Source of the DNA: Temnopleurus reevesii | Lineage: Eukaryota > Echinodermata > Echinoidea > Temnopleuroida > Temnopleuridae | NCBI GenBank assembly: GCA_036244855.1 | Contig: BQKZ01000660.1 | Location: 27,798-91,797, forward strand | Reading direction: 5' to 3' | Length of the DNA: 64,000 nucleotides | Shown here: in pieces, positions 12,801-20,789 of the stretch | How positions within the stretch are numbered: the stretch's first letter is position 1 | Layout of the letters: every line of letters starts with the position of its first letter | Position numbers and translations under genes: made by a program | Notes under the pieces: generated by a model | The model's input: the letters and a program-made list of their open reading frames with translations, nothing else | Told to the model about the DNA's origin: nothing | The model's database searches: none

Positions 12801-15800
12801 GCCGATGAAGTTATTGCCAGTAAAACGTCTGCTCTCGCCGCTGTTGAAAGTGGAGAACCAGAGGTTAGAAAAGTGTGTTGCTTCTTGCATCCATTCCCTC
12901 CTCTGTTTCTATGATGCCATCTAGTCTCAGTATTTTTACCCCCCCCCCCCCCCCAAAATGAAGAGGATTTAAAAGTAAACTGTGGAGCCATCCCCCCCCC
13001 CCCCCCCCCCCCCCCCCACCTACCCAATCCGACTTTACCAGTAAATGTCTGTTCCCGTTGTTGCTGTTGGAATTGGAGAAACAGAGGTCAGAAAAGTGTG
13101 TTGCTCCCTTTTGTGGCCCACATCCAACTCCTCCACTGTTGCTATGCTACCATCTGGTCTGGGCATTTTAATCCCCCCCCCATCTACCCCCTCCATCTTT
13201 TCCAGTAAACGTCTGTTTCTGTGGATGCTGTTGAAAGTGGAGAAATAGAGGTCAGAAAAGTCTTTTGCTCCCTTTAGTGACTCGCATCCAATTCAACCCC
13301 TCCACTGTTGCTATGCTACCATCTGGTCTGGGCATTTTAATCCCCCCCCCCATCTACCCCCTCCATCTTTTCCAGTCAACGTCTGTTCCTGTGGATGCTG
13401 TTGAAAGTGGAGAAATAGAGGTCGGAAAAGTGTGTTGCTCCCTCTTGTGGCCTGCATCCAATCTAACCACTCCACTGTTGCTATGCTACCATCTGGTCTC
13501 AGCATTTTAACACCCCCCCCCCACCCACTTCAACTTCTCCAGTAAATGTCTGTTCCCATCGTTGCTCTTGAAAGTGGAGAAATAGAGGTCAGAAAAGTGT
13601 GTTGCTCCCTCTTGTGGCCTGCATCCAATCCAACCCCTCCTCTGTTGCAATGATCCCATCTGGTCTCAGTCTTTTATCCCCCCAACCTACCATCTCCAAC
13701 TTTGCCAGTAAAATGTTGGTTCCCATTGTTGCTGTTGAAAGTGGAGAAACAGAAGAGATTGTTGCTACCTCTAGTGGCCTGCATCCGACTCCTCCTCTGT
13801 TACTATGATACCTGTGGGGCCTTTGATATAGAGCAGAAACGATACATTGCAATGAATCGTATCTCTATGGTACATGTAGACTTGCGATATTTATCATAAG
13901 TTAAATCGCATCTTATATACAGGCCCCTGGTCTCAGTGTTTTTAACACCTGGCCCCAACCCCCTTCAACTTTTCCAGTAAAATGTCTGCTCCCGTTGTTG
14001 CTGTTGGAATTGGAGAAACAGAGGTCAGAAAAGTGTGTTGCTCCCTCTTGTGGCCCACATCCAACTCCTCCACTGTTGCTATGCTACCATCTGGTCTCAG
14101 CATTTTAAAGCCCAAGTATAGTTGTGGTAAAGATTAAGAAATGTGAATTTGGGGTATATTCACCATGACATGTAATTTGTATACATATTTTAAAACCATA
14201 GCATATTTTTCTACGAGCTAATTCTTTTGAAAATTTGAATTTGACCGTTAAATCGTATTTAGCGCCCTCTCTTGGTTATAACAATATTTTGCTTCTTATC
14301 GGGCATATACAAAGTTATTTCCAAGATTTGGTTAACGCATGATGAATAGGAATACACAAAGAATAAATTCTGACATTTTCATCCAATTCTGTGAATGAGA
14401 AGTTGTTCTTTATCAAGAAAGAAAATATTGAATTTAGCGTCGGGGGACACGACGCTGAAATATTTTGCACATTTTAGGTTATAACTTTTCCAAAACTTGT
14501 TCATTTTTCGCACAATCTTTTNAATCTAACCACTCCACTGTTGCTATGATACCATCTGGTCTCGGAATTTGTACCCCCATCCCTTGTAGTTGGCAGCCCT
14601 ATTCCAAGAACTTTGTCAAATGGTTTATACAGCCTAATATAAGCTATCCATTATTTAAAAAAAAAACAAACAAACAAACAAAACAAACAAACAGTGATTG
14701 GCCTATTAGGATGCTTCTGTGAGATTTATTAGGCAACACAAATAATCTTTTTAACAATTTGTTTGTATCGGTCAGTCGGAAATAGTCTTTTTTAATTCTT
14801 CAAATAAGACTTTCAACAGTTACAAGAGACTGAAAAGCCAGAAGAACATCTGTAAATGTATTTTCAGATTTGATTTCACAAGTTTTTATATGATTTTGCT
14901 GTGATTTTACGGAGAGCTGCTACCTCTTTTTAAGTCCAGTAAATTCCTTTCCATATTGTGACTACATATAACAATTTAAGAAATTTCTATATGAATGTAT
15001 CAGTAATATTTCTCTGTGAATCAGTATTGCTGTTTACTGATACATGTTCAGTGGAATTAGTGGAATTCATCTCTAAATTGGAAATTGAAATTCCACTTAT
15101 TTGAATGGAAACTAACAATTGTTCAATGGTTTCAGTGTAGATGTTGTACCATATTACGTTATATACATACCGTTTCCATATTTTAAATGCTAGCTTTGTC
15201 TCCGCCACCATAAGGTGGTGACAGATGCATCGGTTTTTTAAAGACTTTTTTTGTGTGATTTACAGAGCATAGATTATTCAACACTTTATTTTGGTATCTA
15301 GCTTGTGATAAGCATATCATTCCTGAATGTTCACTTCTCGTAATATTGTGAAAGCTTAAAGGGGAACCAACCCCTTGAATTATCATGCTCTCATTAAATG
15401 AAGAAGAATCAGATGAACAAGCTGTGAAATTTGAGAAAAATCGGACAACCCGTTCAAAGGTTATGAATTTTCAAATTCACAGAGATTTGACGATCACTGC
15501 CGCTCATGGGGATCCGTGCGATCGGCAACACCGATTGAATCTGTGATGTCATGTTGGACAACTCCTCATTCACTTTGTACACAGAATTTCTAAAAATGGA
15601 TTAATGTAAAATTTAGAGTTGCAACATCATTCTTCTCAAAATACATGCAGAATCAATACATAAATGTTGTAACGCAGCCGAAAATTGGCATTATGTTGAC
15701 TTTACCGAAAAAAGGGAGAAAATGTTCAATTTTTTGTACAAAGTTAATGAGGGGTTGTCCAACATGACGTCACAGATTTCGTCGAATTTGCCGATCGCAC

Positions 15801-16655
15801 AGATCTGCATGAGCGGTAGGGATCATCATATCTCTGTGACTTTGAAAAGTCATAACTTTTGAACGGGCTGTCCGATTCCGCTCAAATTTTCAGATTTTGT
15901 TCATCTAATTTTTCTTCATTCAATGGGAGCACGATAAATCCAGGGGTTGGTTCCCCTTTAATTCCAACCCAAATCTTTATTTGTGGACAATGATACTGAA
16001 AGTGACAGTTTTGTCAGTTCAGGGGCCAGTAAGACATAGAGATAAAGTAACTTTTATCTATTGTAGAAACACAGGTTTTAACTCGACCGACCCCCCCCCC
16101 CCCCCCCCCAAAAAAAAATGTATTTGTATATCTGTAGAAGTCCGTTAATCCTTAAAGAGTGGTCTACGTCATGCAAAGGAGCTGATATATCAGGTTGAGT
16201 TGGATGTCCCTCTAGTTTCCAGCAACAGGAAGTTTCATGCAATTGATGCAATCGTAAGGCTGTTGGAATTTGAATGCTGAAGAACATAACAGAAACAATA
16301 TTAAAGACATCTAGAAAACAGTTACTCAAGAAAATGTACATGTATGTCTACGTTTACAATCGATTACAGAGATGATGCGAAACTACGTGTTAGAAATTGG
16401 CACCAAGGATATTTCAAGTGCAATGCTTTCTTTCTAACATTGTATTTTTAATATCTACCAAACACACACACAAGAAAAGTGAGAACACTACCATTTTTTA
16501 CCCTTCCATTTTGACTACCTTTATATTGACACAAAATACAAGATCTTTTACAAGTTTTACCGAACTCAAGTTTCTCTCTTTCCCAATCTTTTCTTCTCCA
16601 GACGAATGAAGTGAATGGCCAGCCTGAGCTTGAGAAACTGCAGATCGAGGAGTAA
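572..16655 (+). CDS. Six-exon gene for an acidic, probably disordered 226-aa protein
   Basis: The coding sequence is assembled from six exons: 572-818, 3085-3246, 7011-7122, 9488-9522, 12364-12434 and 16602-16655. They total 681 nt including the TAA stop. Every junction has GT donor and AG acceptor, and the phases agree throughout (1, 1, 2, 1, 0), which is strong internal evidence for one gene. The product is rich in Glu, Ala, Pro, Val and Asp. It begins MSASTVTEPLCMLELAEGM and ends LEKLQIEE. I see no signal peptide, membrane segment, zinc ligand set or catalytic motif. The most ordered-looking part is in exon 3 (about residues 138-173, with NEVDELLAKTG and PDITIDEVKEYE). The first coding exon is preceded by an acceptor, so a 5' UTR exon should lie upstream of the window. 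I do not recognise the family; acidic cytoskeletal or chromatin-associated proteins have similar composition, but that is not evidence of function. Confidence 0.82.
1622..1678 (+). repeat. 3' tail fragment of the tRNA-headed SINE
   Basis: The sequence contains gggaattctcatgaagaatt followed by gataagcgctatataaaagc, matching the tail of the full SINE at 37254-37548 (which lies on the other strand). The tRNA-like head is absent here. Confidence 0.7.
1810..2041. mobile_element. Palindromic MITE, family A ('gagcagaagg' ends)
   Basis: The ends are imperfect inverted repeats: the left carries 'gggacaaaataaacaac' and the right 'gttgtttattttgtccc'. The same end sequences and layout recur at 43910-44336 and 47053-47275. 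No coding capacity is seen, so it is non-autonomous. Confidence 0.7.
2795..2963. mobile_element. Palindromic MITE, family B ('ttcaccaaga' ends)
   Basis: The left arm begins ttcaccaagactttaagaac and the right arm ends gttcttgtcttggtgaa, which are inverted copies. 'gactggtatcagt' near the left arm pairs with 'gggtaccagtagtc' further in. Related copies lie at 7301-7432, 34121-34292 and 44051-44204. Confidence 0.75.
3085..3246 (+). CDS. Exon 2 of the acidic-protein gene
   Basis: This 162-nt exon lies between the acceptor at 3084 and the donor GTGAGT at 3247. It enters and leaves in phase 1, so it could be skipped without frameshift. It encodes a Glu-rich stretch containing PSEEEEEELLAPAVEDPK. 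Its base composition is clearly more GC-rich than the surrounding intron. Confidence 0.85.
3247..7010 (+). other. Intron 2, AT-rich then pyrimidine-rich
   Basis: This 3.8-kb intron holds no exon that I can support. The stretch at about 4740-4975 resembles 61265-61460 (shared 'gaaaataacaac' and 'agaatattggtttttacagt'), suggesting an old dispersed repeat. From about 6400 to 7000 the + strand is strongly C/T-rich, leading into the acceptor at 7010. Confidence 0.6.
7011..7122 (+). CDS. Exon 3 of the acidic-protein gene
   Basis: This 112-nt exon is bounded by the acceptor 'cccaacccag' and the donor GTGAGTAC at 7123. It enters in phase 1 and leaves in phase 2. The peptide (NEVDELLAKTG, then ISIEGETDDNPDITIDEV) is the part of the protein that looks most like a folded or binding segment. 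It is the best query for a homology search. Confidence 0.85.
7163..7298. mobile_element. Palindromic MITE, family C ('tctatggcaaaa')
   Basis: The sequence begins 'gagcccgttgcataaaacg' and ends 'tgcaataggcc', with inverted internal arms 'tgccatagaaaa' and 'ttttctatggca'. A second copy with the same arms is at 30146-30297. Confidence 0.6.
7301..7432. mobile_element. Palindromic MITE, family B
   Basis: The arms are 'tttcaccaagactttcttga' on the left and 'gattcacttgatgaagcacc' on the right, matching the family at 2795-2963. It abuts the family C element at 7163-7298, as if one inserted beside the other. Confidence 0.6.
8258..9013. mobile_element. 756-bp TIR element with TTAA target duplication
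   Basis: The left end GGCTCCGATGGGGGTAAAA is repeated inverted at the right end, 19 bases without mismatch. Both ends are flanked by TTAA (8254-8257 and 9014-9017). TTAA duplications are typical of piggyBac and Kolobok superfamily elements. The interior is AT-rich with no open frame, so this is a non-autonomous derivative. Confidence 0.8.
9488..9522 (+). CDS. Exon 4 (35-nt micro-exon) of the acidic-protein gene
   Basis: This very short exon lies between the acceptor 'ttctcctaacag' and the donor GTGAGAAA at 9523. It enters in phase 2, leaves in phase 1, and encodes SKGKEEIVNGT plus split codons. It is supported only by phase and splice consensus, but it links exons 3 and 5 without a stop. Confidence 0.75.
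9629..9801. mobile_element. Palindromic MITE, family D ('gatgaagggcatgt')
   Basis: The left arm 'gatgaagggcatgtcggccg' pairs with the right arm 'gtcgacgtgcccttcgtcac'. Inner arms 'tagttttgtgtgtct' and 'agacgtacaaaacta' are also inverted. The interrupted copy at 20457-20781 shares these arms. Confidence 0.7.
9802..11144. other. Intron 4, AT-rich; no exon seen
   Basis: AT-rich intron sequence. Around 10728-10800 'gagtttgtacaagttgtc' occurs twice about 50 bp apart, a small direct repeat. I recognise nothing else. Confidence 0.5.
11145..11308. mobile_element. Palindromic MITE, family E ('tgccaaccattccggaatat')
   Basis: The left end tgccaaccattccggaatat is roughly inverted in the right end 'atattctgtaatggttggca'. 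The interior 'atgacaagtgaatggtcga' recurs in copies at 37578-37732 and 41396-41570. Confidence 0.7.
12364..12434 (+). CDS. Exon 5 (copy 5a) of the acidic-protein gene
   Basis: This 71-nt exon has acceptor 'tgcatttattag' and donor GTCAGAAAAG. It enters in phase 1 and leaves in phase 0. It encodes EPADEVIASKTSPPAAVESG followed by EPE. It is the founder-like member of a tandem array of related segments downstream. It joins in phase to the terminal exon at 16602. Confidence 0.78.
12793..12863 (+). CDS. Candidate alternative exon 5b (duplicate of exon 5)
   Basis: This is a full-length 71-nt duplicate of exon 5 with the same phase (in 1, out 0) and no stop. The AG acceptor is kept (tgcgtttataag) and the donor is GTTAGA. 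Differences from 5a include Q-Q for E-P near the start and A-L for P-P in the middle. Because each copy enters in phase 1 and leaves in phase 0, including both would shift the frame. If both are used they should be mutually exclusive. Transcript evidence is needed; it may be a silent duplicate. Confidence 0.45.
13376..13420 (+). CDS. Candidate 45-nt cassette exon (array copy 5)
   Basis: A strong pyrimidine tract and 'ccatcttttccag' precede 15 open codons (STSVPVDAVESGEIE) and the donor GTCGGA. It is symmetric phase 0-0 and could be inserted between exon 5 and exon 6 without frameshift. Neighbouring copies at 13206 and 13543 have the same length but start with TAA where this one has TCA, so this is the only array copy of this type that stays open. 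Usage is unproven. Confidence 0.35.
13815..13928. mobile_element. Short palindromic insertion in exon-array unit 7
   Basis: The insert begins 'ggggcctttgatatag' and ends 'tatatacaggcccc', interrupting the array motif 'atgatacc...tggtctc'. The interior has 'gaaacgatacattgcaatga' with a partial inverted partner. Confidence 0.5.
14107..14521. repeat. Unidentified insert between array and N
   Basis: This sequence starts 'ttaaagcccaagtatagttg' inside the array unit and runs to an isolated N at 14522, after which the array motif resumes. It may be a truncated TTAA-flanked element, but the right end is not visible. Confidence 0.35.
14576..15355. other. Intron 5 segment; nothing recognised
   Basis: AT-rich intron sequence with a short 'aaac' repeat near 14665-14690. 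No exon or element is supported. Confidence 0.45.
15360..15957. mobile_element. 598-bp foldback element with TTAA target duplication, family F
   Basis: The whole element is a near-palindrome. The left arm AGGGGAACCAACCCC and the following ~200 bases are repeated inverted at the right end, and a central pair (tccaacatgacgtcacag and its inverse) extends the symmetry. TTAA flanks it at 15356-15359 and 15958-15961. A second, broken copy starts at 48511 beside an assembly gap. No coding potential. Confidence 0.85.
16602..16655 (+). CDS. Terminal coding exon 6 of the acidic-protein gene
   Basis: After a strong pyrimidine tract and 'tcttctccag', the exon encodes TNEVNGQPELEKLQIEE and stops at TAA 16653-16655. 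It enters in phase 0, matching the exit phase of exon 5 and of the 45-nt candidate cassette. Confidence 0.82.
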   Translation, partial: TNEVNGQPELEKLQIEE

Positions 16656-19260
16656 TCTCCGCTACTGATAAAGGGAGCCCTACGATACAGAAAAGCGAAA
16701 ATATCTTAAACTTCTTTTTATCAACGTGACACCATTTCTCTCGCCAGCTAAACATGAATGGAGTGATTTTAGATGTGTGACAGTGCAGACTTGATGTGCG
16801 AATCTTCTGAAACTTCTTCTAAATGCTTTCAGCTTGCTCTTCCTCTGATTAAAACAAAAAGATAATTAATTAATCAAATTTCAATTTAATGAAGTTATTA
16901 ATGTATTTGACAAAATAGCATGATTATTAATTCTTCAGTGCACCATAGTAAAGATAACTGATAGACTCTTTGACTTTGTGATGTGACATTTTAATGAGTT
17001 GTTAGTTGAATAGGAACTTTGGGACCAATTTAAAAGTGAAGGGAAATTGCTCGAGTGGGATTGCTTTAGAAAGAAAAGGCAGTTTGAATTTGGCATGTGC
17101 AGTGATAAAGAGTTAATTCTTACTGTGAATTGCATTAGGAGTCTACTTAATGAAGTGAGATAATTGAGATTTTTGTAAAAGGACCAATATGTGAATGCTT
17201 CTGAATGTCGTCTAAGTCTGTGCCAACGAAAAACTTCGTAAAATGTAAGAAAATTGATTTTAAAGCTGGAAAAAAAACCCCAGAATTATAAATGTTGAAA
17301 GCCTTGATCATGAATGGGAGAAATGATATTCGTTGTTGTTTTCTCAGTCATGTGGATATTAGTATTTCAATATTCCATGATAACAGGTATCATCATGTTT
17401 TACATTGACGTTTTGGAGTGAGCAGGTCTTTAATTCTATATTAAAGCCCATAAGTTCTTGTCGTTCCGTCTCAAAGGGAAGAATTTGTAGTATTTTTCAA
17501 CAGTTTATCATGTATATTGTAATAATTTGTAAAATTTCTTGAAAATTATTGTCAACTGATTTGAAATATCATTCCATGTCAAATGAATCCATATAATTTC
17601 ACAATTTCCAATTTTGGTTCCAGACAGTATATTTTGTGCAAAAATAAGTGTTTTCTTAGTTATTTTGGTTTTTATAGTGCAAGTAGAGTGATAGAATTTC
17701 CAATTGGCGCTATGGATTTAACATCAACCGTTACTTTTCTGAATTGGTGCCCTAATTTGATGTATGTAATATACAAAAAGAATTGGACCACTTAGTAATG
17801 GATTCAAATGTTATGCATGCTTCTTTGTCAAAGCCACAATGACAAACTATTTGTTCAGCTGATGTAGTATATTTGTATTTCAATATAAGGAATGCAGATC
17901 GCATGCAGTGATTCTTGCTAGGTTGGTCAAGCTACAATGTTATGTCCAACCTAGTAACATTAATGCATGCAAGTATCATTATTAGATGTACTATAATTAT
18001 TTTTGACAGCTGAATACATAGTTCTTCTTGACAAATGTGAATAAATTTGAATACATTATGAAATCGGTCCATGGAACCACTGCCTTTTGACAAAGGGATA
18101 TTGCCCACATGTTGCCTTTTCTGTTGTACATAAATATTTTTTCACTTGTTGAGTGGTTCAATATAAATGGCTTCCTCATGAAGGGCTCCTAAAAATAATT
18201 GATTGTGTAAATTCCAATTTCTACATGAATTTATAGATATCAAGGGTAAATGATGATTGAAGTTGCAGAAATTTTAAAATTGCAACATACTTTCTGTGTA
18301 TGTGACATAAGGAGTATATCCCCTTTAGTGTATACATGAATTTTGAATGTTAAACTAATCTTAATTGTAGTCCTCTTTAGTTTATGAATGTACAGTTTTC
18401 TATAAAATTGTCAGTACTTATATTCTAGTGTGTAGTAGCAGACAATGCCACGCTGTTAAACTTTAGTACCTATTGGAAAAGTACTTTGACCTGTAGTACT
18501 AGCTTCGTTTGTAACAAGCAATGTTTTACGAATATCATGCACTACCAATTGCATGGCAGGAGGATCTGATGAATCGGAAAATGTGATACAAAATCATGAT
18601 CCATTTGCCAACTTTGCTGTGAAATTTTTGATCATCAAACTGATTAGGCAGTATAATTCGGAGGCTTTTCAAAAATATTGAAAATGATCATGCATTTTCT
18701 ATGTGTTTGAATACATCTGAGAGATGCAACTATGCTTTGTTGGAAAAATCAGATTTTGAGACGGTCGTAAGGTGTGCGGTAGTCTTTGTGACCTCCTGAC
18801 TAACTGGGTTCTGATGTAGAAGATGTGGTATCAAAATAAATGATGAAAAGTGTGGTGTTATGATGAGAGCTTTCTTAGGTTTTTGTCGTGAAAGAAAAAA
18901 CTTTCCACAGCAATGCAGTTCAAGTGTTGTAAAGAAAGTACTGAATATGTCATGGAATTCTTACCAAATGAATTTTATTTTGGTATGAAATGCCTTAATT
19001 GTAATGCAAAGATTATCTTCATGTTATTTAAAGTACTTGTGCCAAGTTTATCATTTGTGACAGAATTTGAATGAATCATTTTGAATACTTCTCAAACTGC
19101 GTCTTCTTTTTTTCTACTTTTTCGTGCCATTTCAGAAACTTGTAGAGACAATTTTCTCTCATTAGGTTGTGAATTTTTTCTTCTATGGTGTGATGCAATT
19201 ATGTATGTGCTGTAATGGTAGTAGTATTTTCGGTGAATAAAATGGGACCATGTCATTGTG
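16656..19260 (+). other. Probable long 3' UTR of the acidic-protein gene
   Basis: The stretch after the stop is AT-rich and free of recognised mobile elements, unlike the introns, which fits a long 3' UTR. AATAAA hexamers occur at 18040-18045, 18835-18840 and 19236-19241; the last is followed by a GT-rich stretch. The true end is not determinable from sequence alone. Confidence 0.45.
17901..17970. other. Imperfect hairpin in the presumed 3' UTR
   Basis: Inverted segments gcatgc (17901-17906 and 17965-17970) and ctaggttgg/ccaacctag (17918-17926 and 17946-17954) give a ~70-nt stem-loop with a large internal loop. It could be a small palindromic element relic or a structured UTR element. Confidence 0.35.
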
Positions 19261-20189
19261 TATACATTGTACATTTAGTGGGAATAGTGGAAAAATTTCT
19301 TTCTATAAATGATGTAATGGCTTTTTGATATAGTGTAAAAATTCATAATTGTGTAATAAGTGTAAAGAAAACAAAAGTTGTACTATTTTTTCCTCTTCCT
19401 TTTGTTGTTGTTGTTGTTGCTATGTTGTACAATGTCAAGTACTTGGTGGGTCATTATGTGTGTGTTGAAATAATGATATGATGCGAAAGGGTGGAAAATC
19501 AATTGTGTGGAAATATGTTTCCTTCTGCGGAAACATCTTGTAAAGATGTAGTTATGGATAGTTCTTTGGTATTCAATATGCATTTCTGCTTAAAACAAAC
19601 AAAAATGGAATAACATTTTGCCGAAATGTATTCATTTTTGCCCCATTTGTGGGACGGTTGTACATTGCTTATTGCTTTTTTGCATCCCATTTAATGGCTA
19701 AATGTGAAATATGTTATCAAAGTTAATATTATTATTATGATTATTATGTATCTTAAAAATTAATATGTTATGTTACAAATATTCTCCATGCTGCTTGTCA
19801 TAATATCACCAATCTTGTTTATGTTATCGCTATTTTATTGATATAAATATATCAGCTCCAAGTGATTACAGCAGTATGACTAGTCCCTGTATTTAAGATA
19901 TTTTCATGGGAAAATATCAAATTGTAGACAAAAATCATTGCCAATTAGGTTATTAGAATTACTCTCCATTCTTTTCTGTTTACTTAAAAATGCTAGAATT
20001 TTCTTGCAACATGGTTGAAAGCTAAATAGTCAAAGACATTCCTTTTACCATCTTTGTACTTTTTTCTCTCCTTTTTTCAATCATATTTTTGTCTGTCAAA
20101 TTTGTGCCAGGATAGATCCAATTAAAACATTGTGTGAATGTGATTAAATTTTGCAATCTTTGTTTATCATTATTCTTGTGTTATTGAAC
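19261..20189. other. Intergenic AT-rich sequence
   Basis: I see a short (TTG)n run near 19400-19420 and no gene, RNA or element. Confidence 0.45.
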
Positions 20190-20425
20190 ACATAGACACC
20201 CATGACATTAATTTCCTTCAGAAAGAAATTCATCCACATTGTGCTGCACTCGACCCAGGTGAGGTGAATGGGTACCTGGCAGGAATCTTTTCCACTGAAA
20301 TGCAGAGCACTACATAACTGCTGCACTGCTAAAGCCAGGGTAATTAAGCTACATAGTAGAGCGCTTAGGGACGACTAATAAAGTTAGTGTTAGGCGCTAT
20401 AGAGCGTATAATTATTATTATTATA
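20190..20425 (+). mobile_element. tRNA-derived SINE, family 1, head missing
   Basis: Contains the body motifs 'ttccttcagaaagaaattcatcc', 'gaggtgaatgggtacctggc', 'gctaaagccagggtaatta' and a tail ending in TTA repeats. These match the full copy at 37254-37548 (opposite strand). Confidence 0.8.
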
Positions 20426-20456
20426 GACAGTTTCTTCTCAGAAGATATGGTGGTTT

Positions 20457-20781
20457 GATTTCAATCGTCGCAGTCACAGTTACAGTCGATGGGAAGTGGT
20501 ATGTCATAGTTTTACACGTCGGCTCATTGTTATGTGCGCAACTACATGTGACATAACAATAAGAATACTTGCAAATCTATGGGGGTGTTGTTCAAAAGTT
20601 GCAATTGATAGGAACGTGCCAATAAAAATCGTTCGTTTCATGTGCGTCTTGTTAAATGCACATACCGTGCGCGAATGGAAATGCGCGTTTAATTTGCAAA
20701 GTTGCAGTTGATTTTGAACAACACCCCCTTAGACGTACTTCTTTCGATCAACGTACCCTTCGTCACTGTTGATTGAAATCG
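20457..20781. mobile_element. Palindromic MITE, family D, split by a nested family G element
   Basis: Outer arms 'tgatttcaatcgtcgcagtc' and 'tcgtcactgttgattgaaatc' match the family at 9629-9801. The symmetry is broken in the middle by the family G element at 20581-20728. Confidence 0.75.
20581..20728. mobile_element. Palindromic MITE, family G ('ggggtgttg' ends), nested
   Basis: The left end 'gggggtgttgttcaaaagtt' is inverted at the right 'gattttgaacaacaccccc'. The interior 'gcgtcttgttaaatgcacat' and 'gtgcgcgaatgg' are shared with copies at 27390-27562, 33463-33648 and 55312-55484. Confidence 0.85.
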
Positions 20782-20789
20782 AAAAATTT

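Larger units (their letters stand above)
12364..14110 (+). repeat. Tandem array of exon-5-derived units (about 165-175 bp plus two longer units)
   Basis: At least eight units repeat the 3' half of exon 5 followed by the same intron start (gtcagaaaagtgtgttgctc, then 'ccactgttgctatgctaccatctggtct', then a C run and a new acceptor-like 'ccag'). Exon-like cores end at 12434, 12863, 13086, 13250, 13420, 13587, about 13754 and 14023. Unit 7 is interrupted by a small element (13815-13928). A further fragment restarts at 14523 right after an isolated N. Long C runs at 12939-12954 and 12992-13017 are part of the units and may be sequencing-length variable. Confidence 0.85.
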
